64,000 bases of DNA from QZKY01 sp963666295 (lineage in GTDB: Bacteria; Pseudomonadota; Gammaproteobacteria; Burkholderiales; Burkholderiaceae_D), in contig OY762707.1 in NCBI GenBank assembly GCA_963666295.1, forward strand, positions 868,001-932,000, read 5' to 3'. Of the stretch, positions 14,037-23,551 are shown piece by piece (position 1 is the first letter of the stretch; every line of letters starts with the position of its first letter). The notes under the pieces are model-generated. The model was given only the letters and a program-made list of their open reading frames with translations, ran no database searches and had not been told where the DNA came from. The position numbers were made by a program, and so were the translations under genes.

Positions 14037-14067
14037 ATGCGCATATTTCAACTTTATTCGTGCCGAA

Positions 14068-16122
14068 TCAATAAGACCCACGCTCGACGTCCGCTGGAAC
14101 AATCAACCAAAGCGACTGCGCTGGCATCACCGCCTCTCCTGCGAGCGTGTCGTGCGTCGCCAGCGGCGTTGCGGTATCCAGAATCACTTGCCATCGCCCC
14201 ACCGGCAACTGAAAGTGCACGGTTTGCGCGCAGGCATTCACCAGAACCAGACACCTTGATGGCTCATTACCGCCGTCGAGCAAGATACCAATGCAAACCC
14301 GTCCGCGCTCATGCCAGTGTTGATCCTGCACCACGCCACCCTCTGGCGCAAGCCACACAACATCCGCGCCGCCATCAGGTAGTGCTTCACCGGTCAGCCA
14401 GTTCAAGCGCCGCAGGATCGGGTAGCAACGGCGCAATGCAATCGCTTCTCTGACGAAATCGACCAGTTCCGTATCGACACGCGCCCAGTCCAGCCAGCTT
14501 ACCGCATTGTTTTGGCAGTACGCATTGTTATTGCCTTGCTGTGAACGTCCGAATTCATCCCCCGCCGTCAGCAAAGGCGTACCCTGCGAAAACAGCAGCG
14601 TTGCCAGTAATGCGCGTTTCAGTTTATTGCGCAATGAGACCACGCCAGCCTCGTCGGTCGGCCCCTCGACGCCGCAATTCCAGCTGTGGTTGCGTTGACT
14701 GCCATCCTGGTTGTTTTCGCCATTGGCCTCATTGTGCTTGTGGTTGTAGCTGACCAGATCGTGCAAGGTAAAGCCATCGTGCGCCGTAATGAAATTGACG
14801 CTTGCCGCCGCGCTCCGATTATGATGACGGAACAAATCGCTGGAACCGGCAAAACGCCGCGCAAACTCGCCCAGTGTCGGCCACTGGTGCAACCAGAACG
14901 CACGCATGGTGTCACGATACTGGTCATTCCATTCCAGCCAGCCCGCCGGAAACTGCCCCACCTGATAACCGCCCACGCCGAGATCCCACGGTTCGGCAAT
15001 CAATTTGACCTTTGAGAGTATCGGGTCCTGCTGGATTGCGGCAAAAAAAGGCGCCGTAGTTGAGAACCCGTTTTCATCGCGCGCCAGCGAAGTCGCCAGA
15101 TCAAAGCGAAATCCATCCACATGCATTTCTTGCACCCAGTAACGCAAGGAATCCATGACCATCTGCAAGACGCGCGGCTCGCTCAGCTTCAGGCCATTGC
15201 CACAACCGCTCCAGTTTTCGTATTGCTGCGGATTATCCGGCTGCAAGTGGTAATACAGCGTATTGTCAATGCCACGAAAACTCAGCACCGGCCCGTCAGC
15301 GTCGGACTCCGCCGTGTGGTTGTACACCACATCCAGTATCACTTCGATGCCATGACGATGCAGCGCCTTGACCATGTCGCGAAACTCTGAAATGGGCGTC
15401 GTTCCTGTGCGGCCGGACCAGTAGCGCGCTTCCGGCGCGAAGTAGCCGATGCTGTTGTAACCCCAGTAATTGGTCAACCCCATTTTCTGCAAACGCGGCT
15501 CATCGACAAATGCCTGCACCGGCAGCAAATCAACCGTCGTTACGCCAAGCTGCTTCAGATGCTCTATCGCCGCCGGGTGACCGAGTCCGGCATAGGTGCC
15601 GCACAAGGGTTCGGGAATGTGCGCATGCAATTGCGTATAACCTCTGACATGCAACTCGTACAAAATGGTTTCGGAAGGCGGAATTCTGGGTGGCGCATCG
15701 TCCTCCCAATCGTACACCTCATGTACGACGCGCCCTTTGAGCGCAATCGCTGCCGTATCGTCCGGCCGCTTGTCCAGAAAAGCCGCCTGCCCGCAATACG
15801 CGCCAACAATGGCGCGCGCGTAGGGGTCCAGCAGCACCTTATTCGGATTGAAGCGCAAACCGCGCTCCGGCGCATATTCGCCGGAAACCCGGTAGCCATA
15901 GACCAGCCCCGGCGTCGCATCAGGCAAATAACCGTGCCAGACGCCATTCTCATTCGCTGGCATGGCCAGGCGCGTCTGCTCAACTTTTCCCGCCTCATCA
16001 AACAGGCACAGCCAGACCGCGATGGCATTCGGCGCAACGAGCGCAAAATTGACCCCCCGCCCATCCCAATGCGCCCCCAACGGATAAGGCGCGCCTGATT
16101 GAAGAGAAAGTGCGGCTAACAC
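14068..16122 (-). CDS. glgX: Glycogen debranching enzyme (isoamylase type, GH13)
   Basis: Hydrolyses alpha-1,6 branch points of glycogen trimmed by phosphorylase; 684 aa. N-terminal CBM48-like domain (LGAHWDGRGVNFALVAPNA), then a GH13 barrel: the catalytic aspartate is in DGFRFDLATSL, the acid in AEPWD, and the last site in TAHDGFTLHDLVSYNHKHNE. The start is GTG, supported by AAGGAG seven bases upstream; the ORF begins only three bases after the glgB stop. Confidence 0.96.
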   Translation of the reverse strand: MLAALSLQSGAPYPLGAHWDGRGVNFALVAPNAIAVWLCLFDEAGKVEQTRLAMPANENGVWHGYLPDATPGLVYGYRVSGEYAPERGLRFNPNKVLLDPYARAIVGAYCGQAAFLDKRPDDTAAIALKGRVVHEVYDWEDDAPPRIPPSETILYELHVRGYTQLHAHIPEPLCGTYAGLGHPAAIEHLKQLGVTTVDLLPVQAFVDEPRLQKMGLTNYWGYNSIGYFAPEARYWSGRTGTTPISEFRDMVKALHRHGIEVILDVVYNHTAESDADGPVLSFRGIDNTLYYHLQPDNPQQYENWSGCGNGLKLSEPRVLQMVMDSLRYWVQEMHVDGFRFDLATSLARDENGFSTTAPFFAAIQQDPILSKVKLIAEPWDLGVGGYQVGQFPAGWLEWNDQYRDTMRAFWLHQWPTLGEFARRFAGSSDLFRHHNRSAAASVNFITAHDGFTLHDLVSYNHKHNEANGENNQDGSQRNHSWNCGVEGPTDEAGVVSLRNKLKRALLATLLFSQGTPLLTAGDEFGRSQQGNNNAYCQNNAVSWLDWARVDTELVDFVREAIALRRCYPILRRLNWLTGEALPDGGADVVWLAPEGGVVQDQHWHERGRVCIGILLDGGNEPSRCLVLVNACAQTVHFQLPVGRWQVILDTATPLATHDTLAGEAVMPAQSLWLIVPADVERGSY

Positions 16123-16125
16123 GAA

Positions 16126-18306
16126 TTACTCCTTGCGTTTCAGCATCACGGTTGCCAGCGGCGGCACGCACATTTCCAGCGACCAGTCATGCCCATGCAC
16201 CTTGTTGTCCTGTGCCTGCAGTTCATTGTTGTGCATGCCGCTGCCACCATAAACCGCGTTGTCCGTATTGATGATTTCACAGTACACCCCGTTTTGCGGC
16301 ACGCCCAGACGATATTGATAACGCGGCACCGGCGTGAAGTTGCTGATGATGATCACGCACTGCCCCTGTTCATCCTGGCGCATGAACGAAAAAACGGAAT
16401 TGTCGGCATCATCATGGCAAATCCATTCAAAGCCTCGATGATCGAAATCAATCCGGTAAAGCGGCGGATGCGCACGATAAACGAGATTCAGGTCCCGCAC
16501 CAGGCGCTGCACACCCGCATGAAACGGGTACTGAAGCAAAGCCCAGTCGAGGCTGCCATTGGAATCCCATTCGCTGTACTGGGCGAGCTCGCCCCCCATA
16601 AACAGCAACTTCTTCCCCGGATAGCCCCACATGAAGCCATAGTAGGCGCGCAAGTTTGCGAAACGCTGCCACTCGTCACCCGGCATACGCCCCAAAAGCG
16701 AGCCTTTGCCATGTACCACTTCGTCATGCGACAGCGGCAACATGAAGTTTTCGAAAAAGGCATACATGATGCCAAACGTCATATTCTTGCCATGAAATTT
16801 TCGAAAAACCGGATCCTCCTTCATGTAAGTCAGCGTATCGTTCATCCAGCCCAGGTTCCATTTGTAATGAAAACCCAGCCCGCCATCGTAAACAGGGCGC
16901 GACACCAACGGGAAACTCGTTGACTCTTCCGCCATCGTGACAACCTCGGGACGCTCCTGACTGACAACCTCATTCATCCGGCGCAAAAAGGCAATCGCTT
17001 CCAGATTCTCACGCCCGCCAAAACGGTTCGGAATCCACTCCCCCGCTTTGCGACTGTAATCGCGGTAAATCATCGACGCCACGGCATCCACCCGCAAGCC
17101 ATCCACCCCGAAACGCTCCACCCAATACAAGGCATTGCCGATCAGAAAATTACGCACCTCCCGACCGCTATAGTTGTAAATCAACACATTCCAGTCCGGA
17201 TGAAAGCCTTCGCGCGGGTCAGCATGCTCGTACAGATGCGTGCCGTCAAAATATCCCAAACCGTGGTCATCCTCTGGAAAATGGCCCGGCACCCAATCCA
17301 GAATCACGCCCACCCCATTTTCATGCGCCGTTTCCACAAAATGGCGAAAATCCTCCGGCGAACCATAACGCGCTGTCGGCGCATACAGTCCTGTTGGCTG
17401 ATAACCCCATGAGTCGTCCAGCGGATGCTCGGAAATCGGCAAGAGCTCAACATGGGTAAACCCCATCTCGACGACGTATGGAATCAGCAATTGCGCCAAT
17501 TCCCGATACGTGAACCAGCGCTGCGCCGGGTTATCCGGCAGGCGCCATGAACCCAGATGCACTTCGTACACGCTGACCGGCGCGTCCAGTGCGTTAGCGG
17601 CTTTGCGCTCCGGGCGGCTGGGACAAATCGGCACCAGCCCTTGCACCACGGACGCCGTCTCGGGTCGCAATTCGGCACGAAACGCATACGGATCGGCTTT
17701 AAGCTGAATGCTTCCAGTGCGCGTCTTGATCTCGAATTTGTACAGGTCGCCCTCGCTCAGGTGCGGCACAAAGATTTCCCACACCCCGGCTTCCGGACGC
17801 AGGCGCATCATGTGACGCCGTCCATCCCAGTTGTTGAAATCCCCCACCACTGACACGCGCCGCGCATTCGGTGCCCAGACAGCAAAACTGACGCCGGGAA
17901 CCCGATCTATTTGCGTAAAATGCGCACCCAGCTTTTCATACGGACGGTAATGTGTGCCCTCGACCAGCAACCACAGATCCATTTCACCGAGCACCGGCGG
18001 AAAGCGGTAAGGGTCTTCCATTTCCTGCTGATGCGTGCCCCAGTCAACCAGCAGGCGATAGGGGAACGGTTTCCGACGGCGCGGAATCCTGCTGGCAAAA
18101 ATATCGGACTCCTTGAAGCGAGCCAGTTCGGCCAGCTGCCGCCCGCTCCTGCTGTCAATGACCGCAACGCTCACCGCGCCCGGCAGCAAGGCGCGCACAT
18201 GGATCTGCCCCTGAATGCGATGCATCCCCAGAATGGAGAATGGATCGCCATGATCACCCTGCATCAATTGTCTGAACACTCTGGCAAGTGCTGCCTGTTC
18301 TGGCAT
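16126..18306 (-). CDS. glgB: 1,4-alpha-glucan branching enzyme (GH13)
   Basis: Introduces alpha-1,6 branches into glycogen; 726 aa. Two N-terminal beta domains (CBM48-type, FAVWAPNARRVSVVGDFNNWD near residue 140), a GH13 barrel with nucleophile region VDGLRVDAVASMIY, acid in AEEST and LPLSHDEVVHGKGSL, and a C-terminal beta domain. ATG at 18306 follows GGGAG. It is the first gene of the glycogen cluster. A possible -10 box (CATAAT, 18389-18384 on the minus strand) lies 78 bases upstream with no good -35, between this start and the metK terminator. Confidence 0.97.
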   Translation of the reverse strand: MPEQAALARVFRQLMQGDHGDPFSILGMHRIQGQIHVRALLPGAVSVAVIDSRSGRQLAELARFKESDIFASRIPRRRKPFPYRLLVDWGTHQQEMEDPYRFPPVLGEMDLWLLVEGTHYRPYEKLGAHFTQIDRVPGVSFAVWAPNARRVSVVGDFNNWDGRRHMMRLRPEAGVWEIFVPHLSEGDLYKFEIKTRTGSIQLKADPYAFRAELRPETASVVQGLVPICPSRPERKAANALDAPVSVYEVHLGSWRLPDNPAQRWFTYRELAQLLIPYVVEMGFTHVELLPISEHPLDDSWGYQPTGLYAPTARYGSPEDFRHFVETAHENGVGVILDWVPGHFPEDDHGLGYFDGTHLYEHADPREGFHPDWNVLIYNYSGREVRNFLIGNALYWVERFGVDGLRVDAVASMIYRDYSRKAGEWIPNRFGGRENLEAIAFLRRMNEVVSQERPEVVTMAEESTSFPLVSRPVYDGGLGFHYKWNLGWMNDTLTYMKEDPVFRKFHGKNMTFGIMYAFFENFMLPLSHDEVVHGKGSLLGRMPGDEWQRFANLRAYYGFMWGYPGKKLLFMGGELAQYSEWDSNGSLDWALLQYPFHAGVQRLVRDLNLVYRAHPPLYRIDFDHRGFEWICHDDADNSVFSFMRQDEQGQCVIIISNFTPVPRYQYRLGVPQNGVYCEIINTDNAVYGGSGMHNNELQAQDNKVHGHDWSLEMCVPPLATVMLKRKE

Positions 18307-18435
18307 GATGAAGCTCCCTGAAAGTACTTTCTGGTGGCCTGGCATTTTTAATGTGCGTAAACGCCATAAGCAAACGCAGAGATATTATGCGGCATCCCCT
18401 TCAGGCGAACTGACATTTCTCAGAAGGTTTCGGAT

Positions 18436-18466
18436 AAAAAAACGGCCAGAGATTTCTCTCTGGCCG
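18436..18466 (-). terminator. Terminator of metK
   Basis: On the minus strand, a 10-bp perfect stem (CGGCCAGAGA / TCTCTGGCCG, 4-base loop) followed by seven T residues, 26 bases after the metK stop. It separates metK from the glycogen cluster. Confidence 0.85.
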
Positions 18467-18491
18467 CACACAATCCCCCGTTTTGTACCGC

Positions 18492-19655
18492 TTACAAGCC
18501 CGCTGATGAACGCAGTGCGCCGACGCGGTCTGTACGCTCCCAGGTAAACTCGGGCTCATCCCGGCCGAAATGGCCATACGCTGCCGTTTTTCCATAAATC
18601 GGGCGCAACAGGTCAAGCATTTGCACAATACCTTTCGGGCGCAAATCGAACACGTCACTCACAATTGCTGAGATTTTCTCATCTTCAATCACGCCGGTGC
18701 CCGCTGTATTCACGGTGATATTGATCGGCTTGGCCACGCCAATCGCGTAACTGAGTTGCACCTGACATTGCTTCGCCAGCCCGGCCGCGACAATATTCTT
18801 GGCCACGTAACGCGCCGCATAGGCTGCCGAGCGATCCACCTTGCTCGGGTCCTTGCCAGAAAACGCGCCACCGCCATGCGGACAGGTGCCGCCGTACGTA
18901 TCGACAATGATCTTGCGGCCCGTCAGACCACAATCGCCTTGCGGACCGCCGATCACGAAGCGCCCGGTCGGGTTGACCAGATAGCGCGTATTGACCAGCC
19001 ATTCCTTCGGCAGAATCGGCTTGATAATGTCTTCGATCACCGCTTCTTCAATCGCCTTGTGCTGGATGTCCGGTGAATGCTGGGTTGACAGCACGACCGT
19101 ATCCACGCTGACCGGCCGGCCGTTTTCATAACGCAAGGTCACTTGCGATTTGGCATCCGGCCGCAACCACGGCAAGCGGCCATCCTTGCGCAAATGCGAC
19201 TGGCGCTCAACCAGACGATGCGAATAATAAATGGCGGCAGGCATCAGCATGGGCGTTTCATCACAGGCATAACCAAACATCATGCCCTGATCGCCCGCGC
19301 CCTGTTCCAGATCAAGCCCGGCATTTTCATCCACGCCCTGCGCGATGTCCGGCGACTGGCGATCATAGGCAACCATCACGGCGCAGCCCCGGTAATCAAT
19401 GCCGTAATCGGAATTGTCATACCCAATGCGCTTAAGGGTATCGCGCGCCACCTGGATGTAATCCACATTGGCCGTCGTTGTAATCTCACCGGCCAGCATG
19501 ACCAGGCCGGTATTGCACAACGTTTCCGCCGCAACGCGCGCGGTCGGGTCCTGCGCCAGAATGGCATCCAGAACGGCATCGGAAATCTGATCCGACACTT
19601 TGTCAGGATGGCCTTCGGAAACTGATTCGGAAGTAAAGAGGAAGTCTTTTGACAT
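18492..19655 (-). CDS. metK: S-adenosylmethionine synthetase
   Basis: Makes S-adenosylmethionine from methionine and ATP; 387 aa. Motifs: SVSEGHPDKVSDQISD at the N-terminus, GAGDQGMMFGYA (adenine/methionine site) near residue 120, and the glycine-rich GGGAFSGKDPSKVDRS loop near residue 260. The long upstream frame is ignored: CAGGAG precedes the ATG at 19655 and MSKDFLFTSESV is the family N-terminus. Divergent from the acyltransferase gene. Confidence 0.97.
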   Translation of the reverse strand: MSKDFLFTSESVSEGHPDKVSDQISDAVLDAILAQDPTARVAAETLCNTGLVMLAGEITTTANVDYIQVARDTLKRIGYDNSDYGIDYRGCAVMVAYDRQSPDIAQGVDENAGLDLEQGAGDQGMMFGYACDETPMLMPAAIYYSHRLVERQSHLRKDGRLPWLRPDAKSQVTLRYENGRPVSVDTVVLSTQHSPDIQHKAIEEAVIEDIIKPILPKEWLVNTRYLVNPTGRFVIGGPQGDCGLTGRKIIVDTYGGTCPHGGGAFSGKDPSKVDRSAAYAARYVAKNIVAAGLAKQCQVQLSYAIGVAKPINITVNTAGTGVIEDEKISAIVSDVFDLRPKGIVQMLDLLRPIYGKTAAYGHFGRDEPEFTWERTDRVGALRSSAGL

Positions 19656-19962
19656 TACAAGCTCCTGTTTGAAGGTCGCTCTGTCGCGGCCAGCATTAGC
19701 AGCCTGCGACGCTTTAGCGAAATTTATAAGCCGCCACGCAAGTTGTCGTTTAACTCGGCGGAACACGAAATATGGTATTTTACGCCACTTATCCTTTTTT
19801 ACCACCACCAATTATTTTCACCCTTTGAGTGATCGTTTTCATGTTTTTGTGCACTCGGCGCCAACAATCTCACCTCCACATGTTTGCCTTGCCTCTAACC
19901 ACCACACGCGCTGATGGGAAAGCACGTTCGCATGTCATTGCCTCGTCTTCCGGAGCGACAGC
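19656..19962. other. Divergent metK / acyltransferase intergenic region
   Basis: A 307-base control region with no gene. On the metK side a possible hairpin (GTCGC at about 19711 down to GCGAC at about 19688, minus strand) lies 30-60 bases before the start. I looked for SAM and SAH riboswitch patterns and saw none I would defend. TATAAA and TAAAAT boxes exist on the minus strand but without well-spaced -35 partners. Confidence 0.35.
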
Positions 19963-20832
19963 ATGAGAATCGTGCTCGGCATCATGTGGCTGTTGCACTG
20001 GTTGCCTCTGCCCATATTAGGGCGCCTTGGCAACGCCCTAGGCACACTGAGCTTTCGGATACTGAAAGAACGCCGTCACATCACGCTGACCAACCTGCGC
20101 CTGTGTTTGCCAGAGCTATCAGAGAATGAACATCAGAAGCTGGCCCGGCAACACTTTCAAGCCTATGCACGCAGCGTGCTAGAGCGCGGCATCTTGTGGT
20201 GGGCGCCAGAAGCGCGCCTCAGAAAACTGATCAAGGTCGAACCCTTCCTGCCGCTGGATGCATTTCAAGCGGGGCCCGTCATTTTGCTGTGCCCGCACTT
20301 TGTCTGTCTGGACGTGGCGGGCGTTGCCGTTGCGCTCGACAGCTCAGCGTCATCAATCTACATGAGCCAAAGAAATCCCGTCTTTGATGAGGCACTAAGG
20401 CGCGGGAGAAGCCGCTTCCACCCAACCAAGCTTTATACGCGAAAGGAAGGCATCAAACCGATTCTGCGTGTACTCAAGGAAAACATGCCCTTTTTCATGC
20501 TGCCCGACATGGACTTCGGCCGCAAAAACTCCGAGTTTGTCCCCTTTTTCGGCACCCCTGCCGCCACGCTGACTGCACCAGCCCGACTAGCAGCCCTTTC
20601 CGGCGCCAAAATCATTCCCGTTATCTCCACGTTTCTACCCAACTATCAAGGCTGGAAGGTCCAATTCTATCCAGCATGGGAAGACTTTCCTGGCGACGAC
20701 ATAACGCGAGCGACAGAACGCGTAAACCAGTTCATTGAAGCACGCATTCTCGAAACGCCAGCAGAATATTTTTGGACACACCGCCGTTTCAAAACACGCC
20801 CCGAGGGCGTACCGGACATATATAATTCATGA
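19963..20832 (+). CDS. Lipid A biosynthesis lauroyl-type acyltransferase (LpxL/HtrB family)
   Basis: A 289-aa inner-membrane enzyme that transfers a secondary acyl chain to the lipid A precursor. One N-terminal membrane helix (residues 3-22) is followed by the acyltransferase domain; the HX4D catalytic motif is His112-Asp117 (PHFVCLD), and the DMDFGRKNSEFVPFFG stretch is typical. GGAG precedes the start. The gene order metK-acyltransferase-dapF is one I recall from Burkholderiales, where two such acyltransferases often occur in tandem; only one is here. The acyl length it prefers cannot be read from sequence. Confidence 0.92.
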   Translation: MRIVLGIMWLLHWLPLPILGRLGNALGTLSFRILKERRHITLTNLRLCLPELSENEHQKLARQHFQAYARSVLERGILWWAPEARLRKLIKVEPFLPLDAFQAGPVILLCPHFVCLDVAGVAVALDSSASSIYMSQRNPVFDEALRRGRSRFHPTKLYTRKEGIKPILRVLKENMPFFMLPDMDFGRKNSEFVPFFGTPAATLTAPARLAALSGAKIIPVISTFLPNYQGWKVQFYPAWEDFPGDDITRATERVNQFIEARILETPAEYFWTHRRFKTRPEGVPDIYNS

Positions 20833-20866
20833 CGTGTTCCCTGTTTGCGAACCCCGCTCGCGCGAT

Positions 20867-21739
20867 ATGAAACTCAAATTCACCAAAATGCACGGCGCTG
20901 GCAATGACTTTGTCGTCATTGATGCCATCCGCCAAAACATCGACATCACCCCGGAAATCGCGCGTTTTCTGGCGCACCGACAACTTGGCGTCGGCGCGGA
21001 CCAGATTCTGGTGGTCGAAAGCCCGCGCATGGAAAATGTGGACTTTCGCTACCGCATTTTCAATGCCGATGGCAGTGAAGTGCAACAGTGTGGCAACGGC
21101 GCGCGCACCTTCGTCAAATTTGTCACGGAACAAGGGCTGACCGAAAAGCACGACATCCGCGTCGAAACCAAGTCCGGCATCATCACCTTGAGGCTGGAAG
21201 ACGACGGTAACGTCACGGTCAACATGGGCGCGCCGGAACTCGACCCCGCAAAAGTGCCCTTCGACACCACCGGACTGCGCGGCACACCGGAGCAGCACGG
21301 TACCCTGTGGCCGCTCTATCTGGAACACCGTGAAAACCACGGCAAAACCGTCCAGATTGCGGTTGTCTCAATGGGCAACCCGCACGCCGTACAGATCGTG
21401 GATGATATTGCGGCCGCGCCAGTTGCCATTGACGGCCCACTCATCGAGCAGCACCGTCGCTTCCCGGAACGCGTCAATGCCGGATTCATGCAAATTGATG
21501 ACCGGCACGCGATCCACCTGCGCGTGTATGAGCGCGGCGCTGGAGAAACGCTGGCCTGCGGCACCGGCGCCTGCGCCGCCGTCGTCTCCGGCATCTTGTG
21601 CGGCTGGCTGGATTCGCCGGTCCACGTCACCGCGCCCGGCGGCGAAATGACCATCGCCTGGGCGGGCATAGGCCAACCCGTCATGATGACCGGACCCGCC
21701 GTCAGTGTTTTTGAGGGTGTGATTGATGTACCCCAATAG
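20867..21739 (+). CDS. dapF: Diaminopimelate epimerase
   Basis: Converts LL- to meso-diaminopimelate for lysine and peptidoglycan; 290 aa. The two active-site cysteines lie in VQQCGNGARTF and LACGTGACAAV, each in one half of the pseudo-dimer fold. The frame opens 44 codons earlier inside the acyltransferase gene, but the ATG at 20867 (MKLKFTKMHGAGNDF) is the family start; it lies 34 bases after the acyltransferase stop, so the two are probably co-transcribed. Confidence 0.97.
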   Translation: MKLKFTKMHGAGNDFVVIDAIRQNIDITPEIARFLAHRQLGVGADQILVVESPRMENVDFRYRIFNADGSEVQQCGNGARTFVKFVTEQGLTEKHDIRVETKSGIITLRLEDDGNVTVNMGAPELDPAKVPFDTTGLRGTPEQHGTLWPLYLEHRENHGKTVQIAVVSMGNPHAVQIVDDIAAAPVAIDGPLIEQHRRFPERVNAGFMQIDDRHAIHLRVYERGAGETLACGTGACAAVVSGILCGWLDSPVHVTAPGGEMTIAWAGIGQPVMMTGPAVSVFEGVIDVPQ

Positions 21740-21867
21740 CCGCACATAAATTTGAAAAATATGCGCATGTCATGCTAGAGCAAGCTGGGCCAACCCCCAG
21801 GACGCACCGCAAGGTGCGGTCACGAAGGGACGAGCAACACGAGCAATCTAGCGTCACTCTCATATTC

Positions 21868-22089
21868 CGTCATGCCAGCGCAGGCTGGCATCCAGTGTCG
21901 TTAAGATGCCGCTTGGGTCTCAGGCGTATGCTGCAGAGCAAAGCCACTGGGCCCCAGCCTCCACGGGGCGACGTTGTGCGAGAGTGGTAAGCTCCATCAC
22001 TCCAGCCTGTGTGCAGCCTTGCCGCATCTCGCTTCGCGAGACCAGCCTTCGGCTGTCCTGCGCCCTGCGGGCTGGTGCTGGGGCGATGC
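21868..22089. repeat. Cluster of REP-like palindromes between dapF and porin 1
   Basis: The 538-base gap 21740-22277 has no credible gene but several inverted repeats: 21868-21896 (TGCCAGC...GCTGGCA); 21946-21976 (CTGGGCCCCAGC with a following GGGGCGACG), whose relative is at 29292-29323; and 22047-22086, an exact reverse complement of 13969-14008. A further GCTTCGCGAG palindrome lies at 22031-22040. An earlier hairpin, GCACCGCAAGGTGC, is near 21804-21817. This resembles a mosaic of REP units. The last 180 bases before porin 1 lack them. Confidence 0.75.
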
Positions 22090-22277
22090 GAAGTCACAAT
22101 ACGTTGCGCCACCACCCATGTTGTTTCACCACAACAACAAAAGCAAAATTTTCGCATTTAACACCCGATTTTGTGGTCACGAATGGCAACCCCGGTATCA
22201 TGCTCACATCCTGCTGGTCGGCACCGTCGGCAAAATGGATTTCAAGTATTAATGTTTTTTATTAAAGGGATTACACA

Positions 22278-23249
22278 ATGAAAAAAACGCTCATCGCGTT
22301 GGCAGCACTCGGCATGATGGCCGGCGCCGCTCAAGCAAGTGACGTGACCATCTACGGTCAACTGCAACCTTCCTACGACTTCGTAGAAGTTGATGGTGCA
22401 GACTACACCGACATGAACAACAACTCTAGCCGCCTCGGCTTTAAAGGCTCCGAAGACCTGGGCAATGGCCTGCAAGCCATCTTCAAGCTGGAATCCACCT
22501 TTGACATGGTAGATGGTGGCGGTTTTGGTGGTGCGCGTGACACCTATGTTGGCCTGAAAGGCGACTTCGGTACTGCCATGGTTGGCAACATCGACACCGT
22601 GTACAAATCCATCTCCGGCAGCTACGATTCTTTCGCTGACACCATCGGTGACTACAACAGCATCATGAGTTATTCTGGTGCCGGCCCTGACGCTAATAAT
22701 CGTGACAAGAAAACGCTCAAGTATGTTTCTCCAGCCATGAATGGCGTTACAGTGATGGCCAACTACACACTGGAAGGCGTCGCTGAAGAAACCACTGGTG
22801 CCTTCGGCATCGGTGCAACTTACGATAACGGCCCATTGAACGTGCTGGCTGCTTTCGAAAAGCAAGACTATGTAAGCGGTACAGAAGCAAAATTCATGAA
22901 AGTGGGTGCTTCCTACAAGGTTGACGCATTCAAACTGAAAGCGATTCTGGAAAAAGCCAAAGACACAGCTAATGACTACAGCAATACTAACCTGTTCCTG
23001 GGCGTCGACTATGCTCTGAACGGTAACACCACCCTGATGGCTGACTACATCAGAGCGGGTGATGTTGACGGTGACGACACAGGTGCAACTGCTTTTGCAG
23101 TCGGCGTGAACTACAAGCTGTCGAAGCGCACCAGCGTTCAAGGCATTTATAGCGATCTGGATAAAGACGACGCTGATCTAGCCTATGCCGGCGATACCGA
23201 TGCCAAAGAAATCAAAGGCTTCTCCGTACGCCTGCAACACAAGTTCTAA
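22278..23249 (+). CDS. General porin, copy 1 (Gram-negative porin family)
   Basis: An outer-membrane, probably trimeric beta-barrel for small solutes; 323 aa. The signal peptide MKKTLIALAALGMMAGAAQA is cleaved before SDVTIYGQLQ; amphipathic strands follow and the chain ends in SVRLQHKF, whose terminal phenylalanine is the usual outer-membrane assembly signal. AAAGGG precedes the ATG. The protein is nearly the same as copies 2 and 3 over residues 1-75 and the last strands, and differs in the likely loops (about residues 30-40, 130-145, 195-215, 290-310). The substrate range cannot be inferred. Confidence 0.93.
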   Translation: MKKTLIALAALGMMAGAAQASDVTIYGQLQPSYDFVEVDGADYTDMNNNSSRLGFKGSEDLGNGLQAIFKLESTFDMVDGGGFGGARDTYVGLKGDFGTAMVGNIDTVYKSISGSYDSFADTIGDYNSIMSYSGAGPDANNRDKKTLKYVSPAMNGVTVMANYTLEGVAEETTGAFGIGATYDNGPLNVLAAFEKQDYVSGTEAKFMKVGASYKVDAFKLKAILEKAKDTANDYSNTNLFLGVDYALNGNTTLMADYIRAGDVDGDDTGATAFAVGVNYKLSKRTSVQGIYSDLDKDDADLAYAGDTDAKEIKGFSVRLQHKF

Positions 23250-23278
23250 TCAGTTATCTGTTTAGAATTCATGCATAC

Positions 23279-23307
23279 AAAAAGCCGCCTTCGGGCGGCT
23301 TTTTTTC
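23279..23307 (+). terminator. Terminator of porin 1
   Basis: AAGCCGCC-TTCG-GGCGGCTT stem-loop followed by a T run, 30 bases after the stop codon. The same hairpin, with shorter tails, ends porin 2. Confidence 0.93.
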
Positions 23308-23551
23308 ATCAGCCATATTCCTCTGGCGCACAGGTTCGCAAGCCACCGCTGGTTGTTTCCCCCCACTATCAGAATCTCACTAAACCTGACGTTGCACAAG
23401 CGCAACACATCTGCCTGCATTGACGTCTTTTATGCAAATTAATGAGGCTTTTATTTAAATACTGCGTACTATTAGCTTATCCGGACACTGCAATAACATA
23501 AATAACGGATGCTTCTTTAAACAACAAACAATATTTTTTAGGGAACGCAAC

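Noticed and set aside
13765..14259. 164-aa plus-strand frame crossing the pgm-glgX gap
   Set aside because: It crosses the REP elements, giving the tell-tale DWMPACAGMT, and overlaps the end of glgX.
19656..19962. Possible SAM or SAH riboswitch upstream of metK
   Set aside because: A short hairpin exists, but no known riboswitch core could be matched by eye.
22242..23141. 299-aa minus-strand frame opposite porin 1 (similar ones oppose porins 2 and 3)
   Set aside because: Antisense frames that mirror porin codon structure; porins have signal peptide, barrel ends and terminators.
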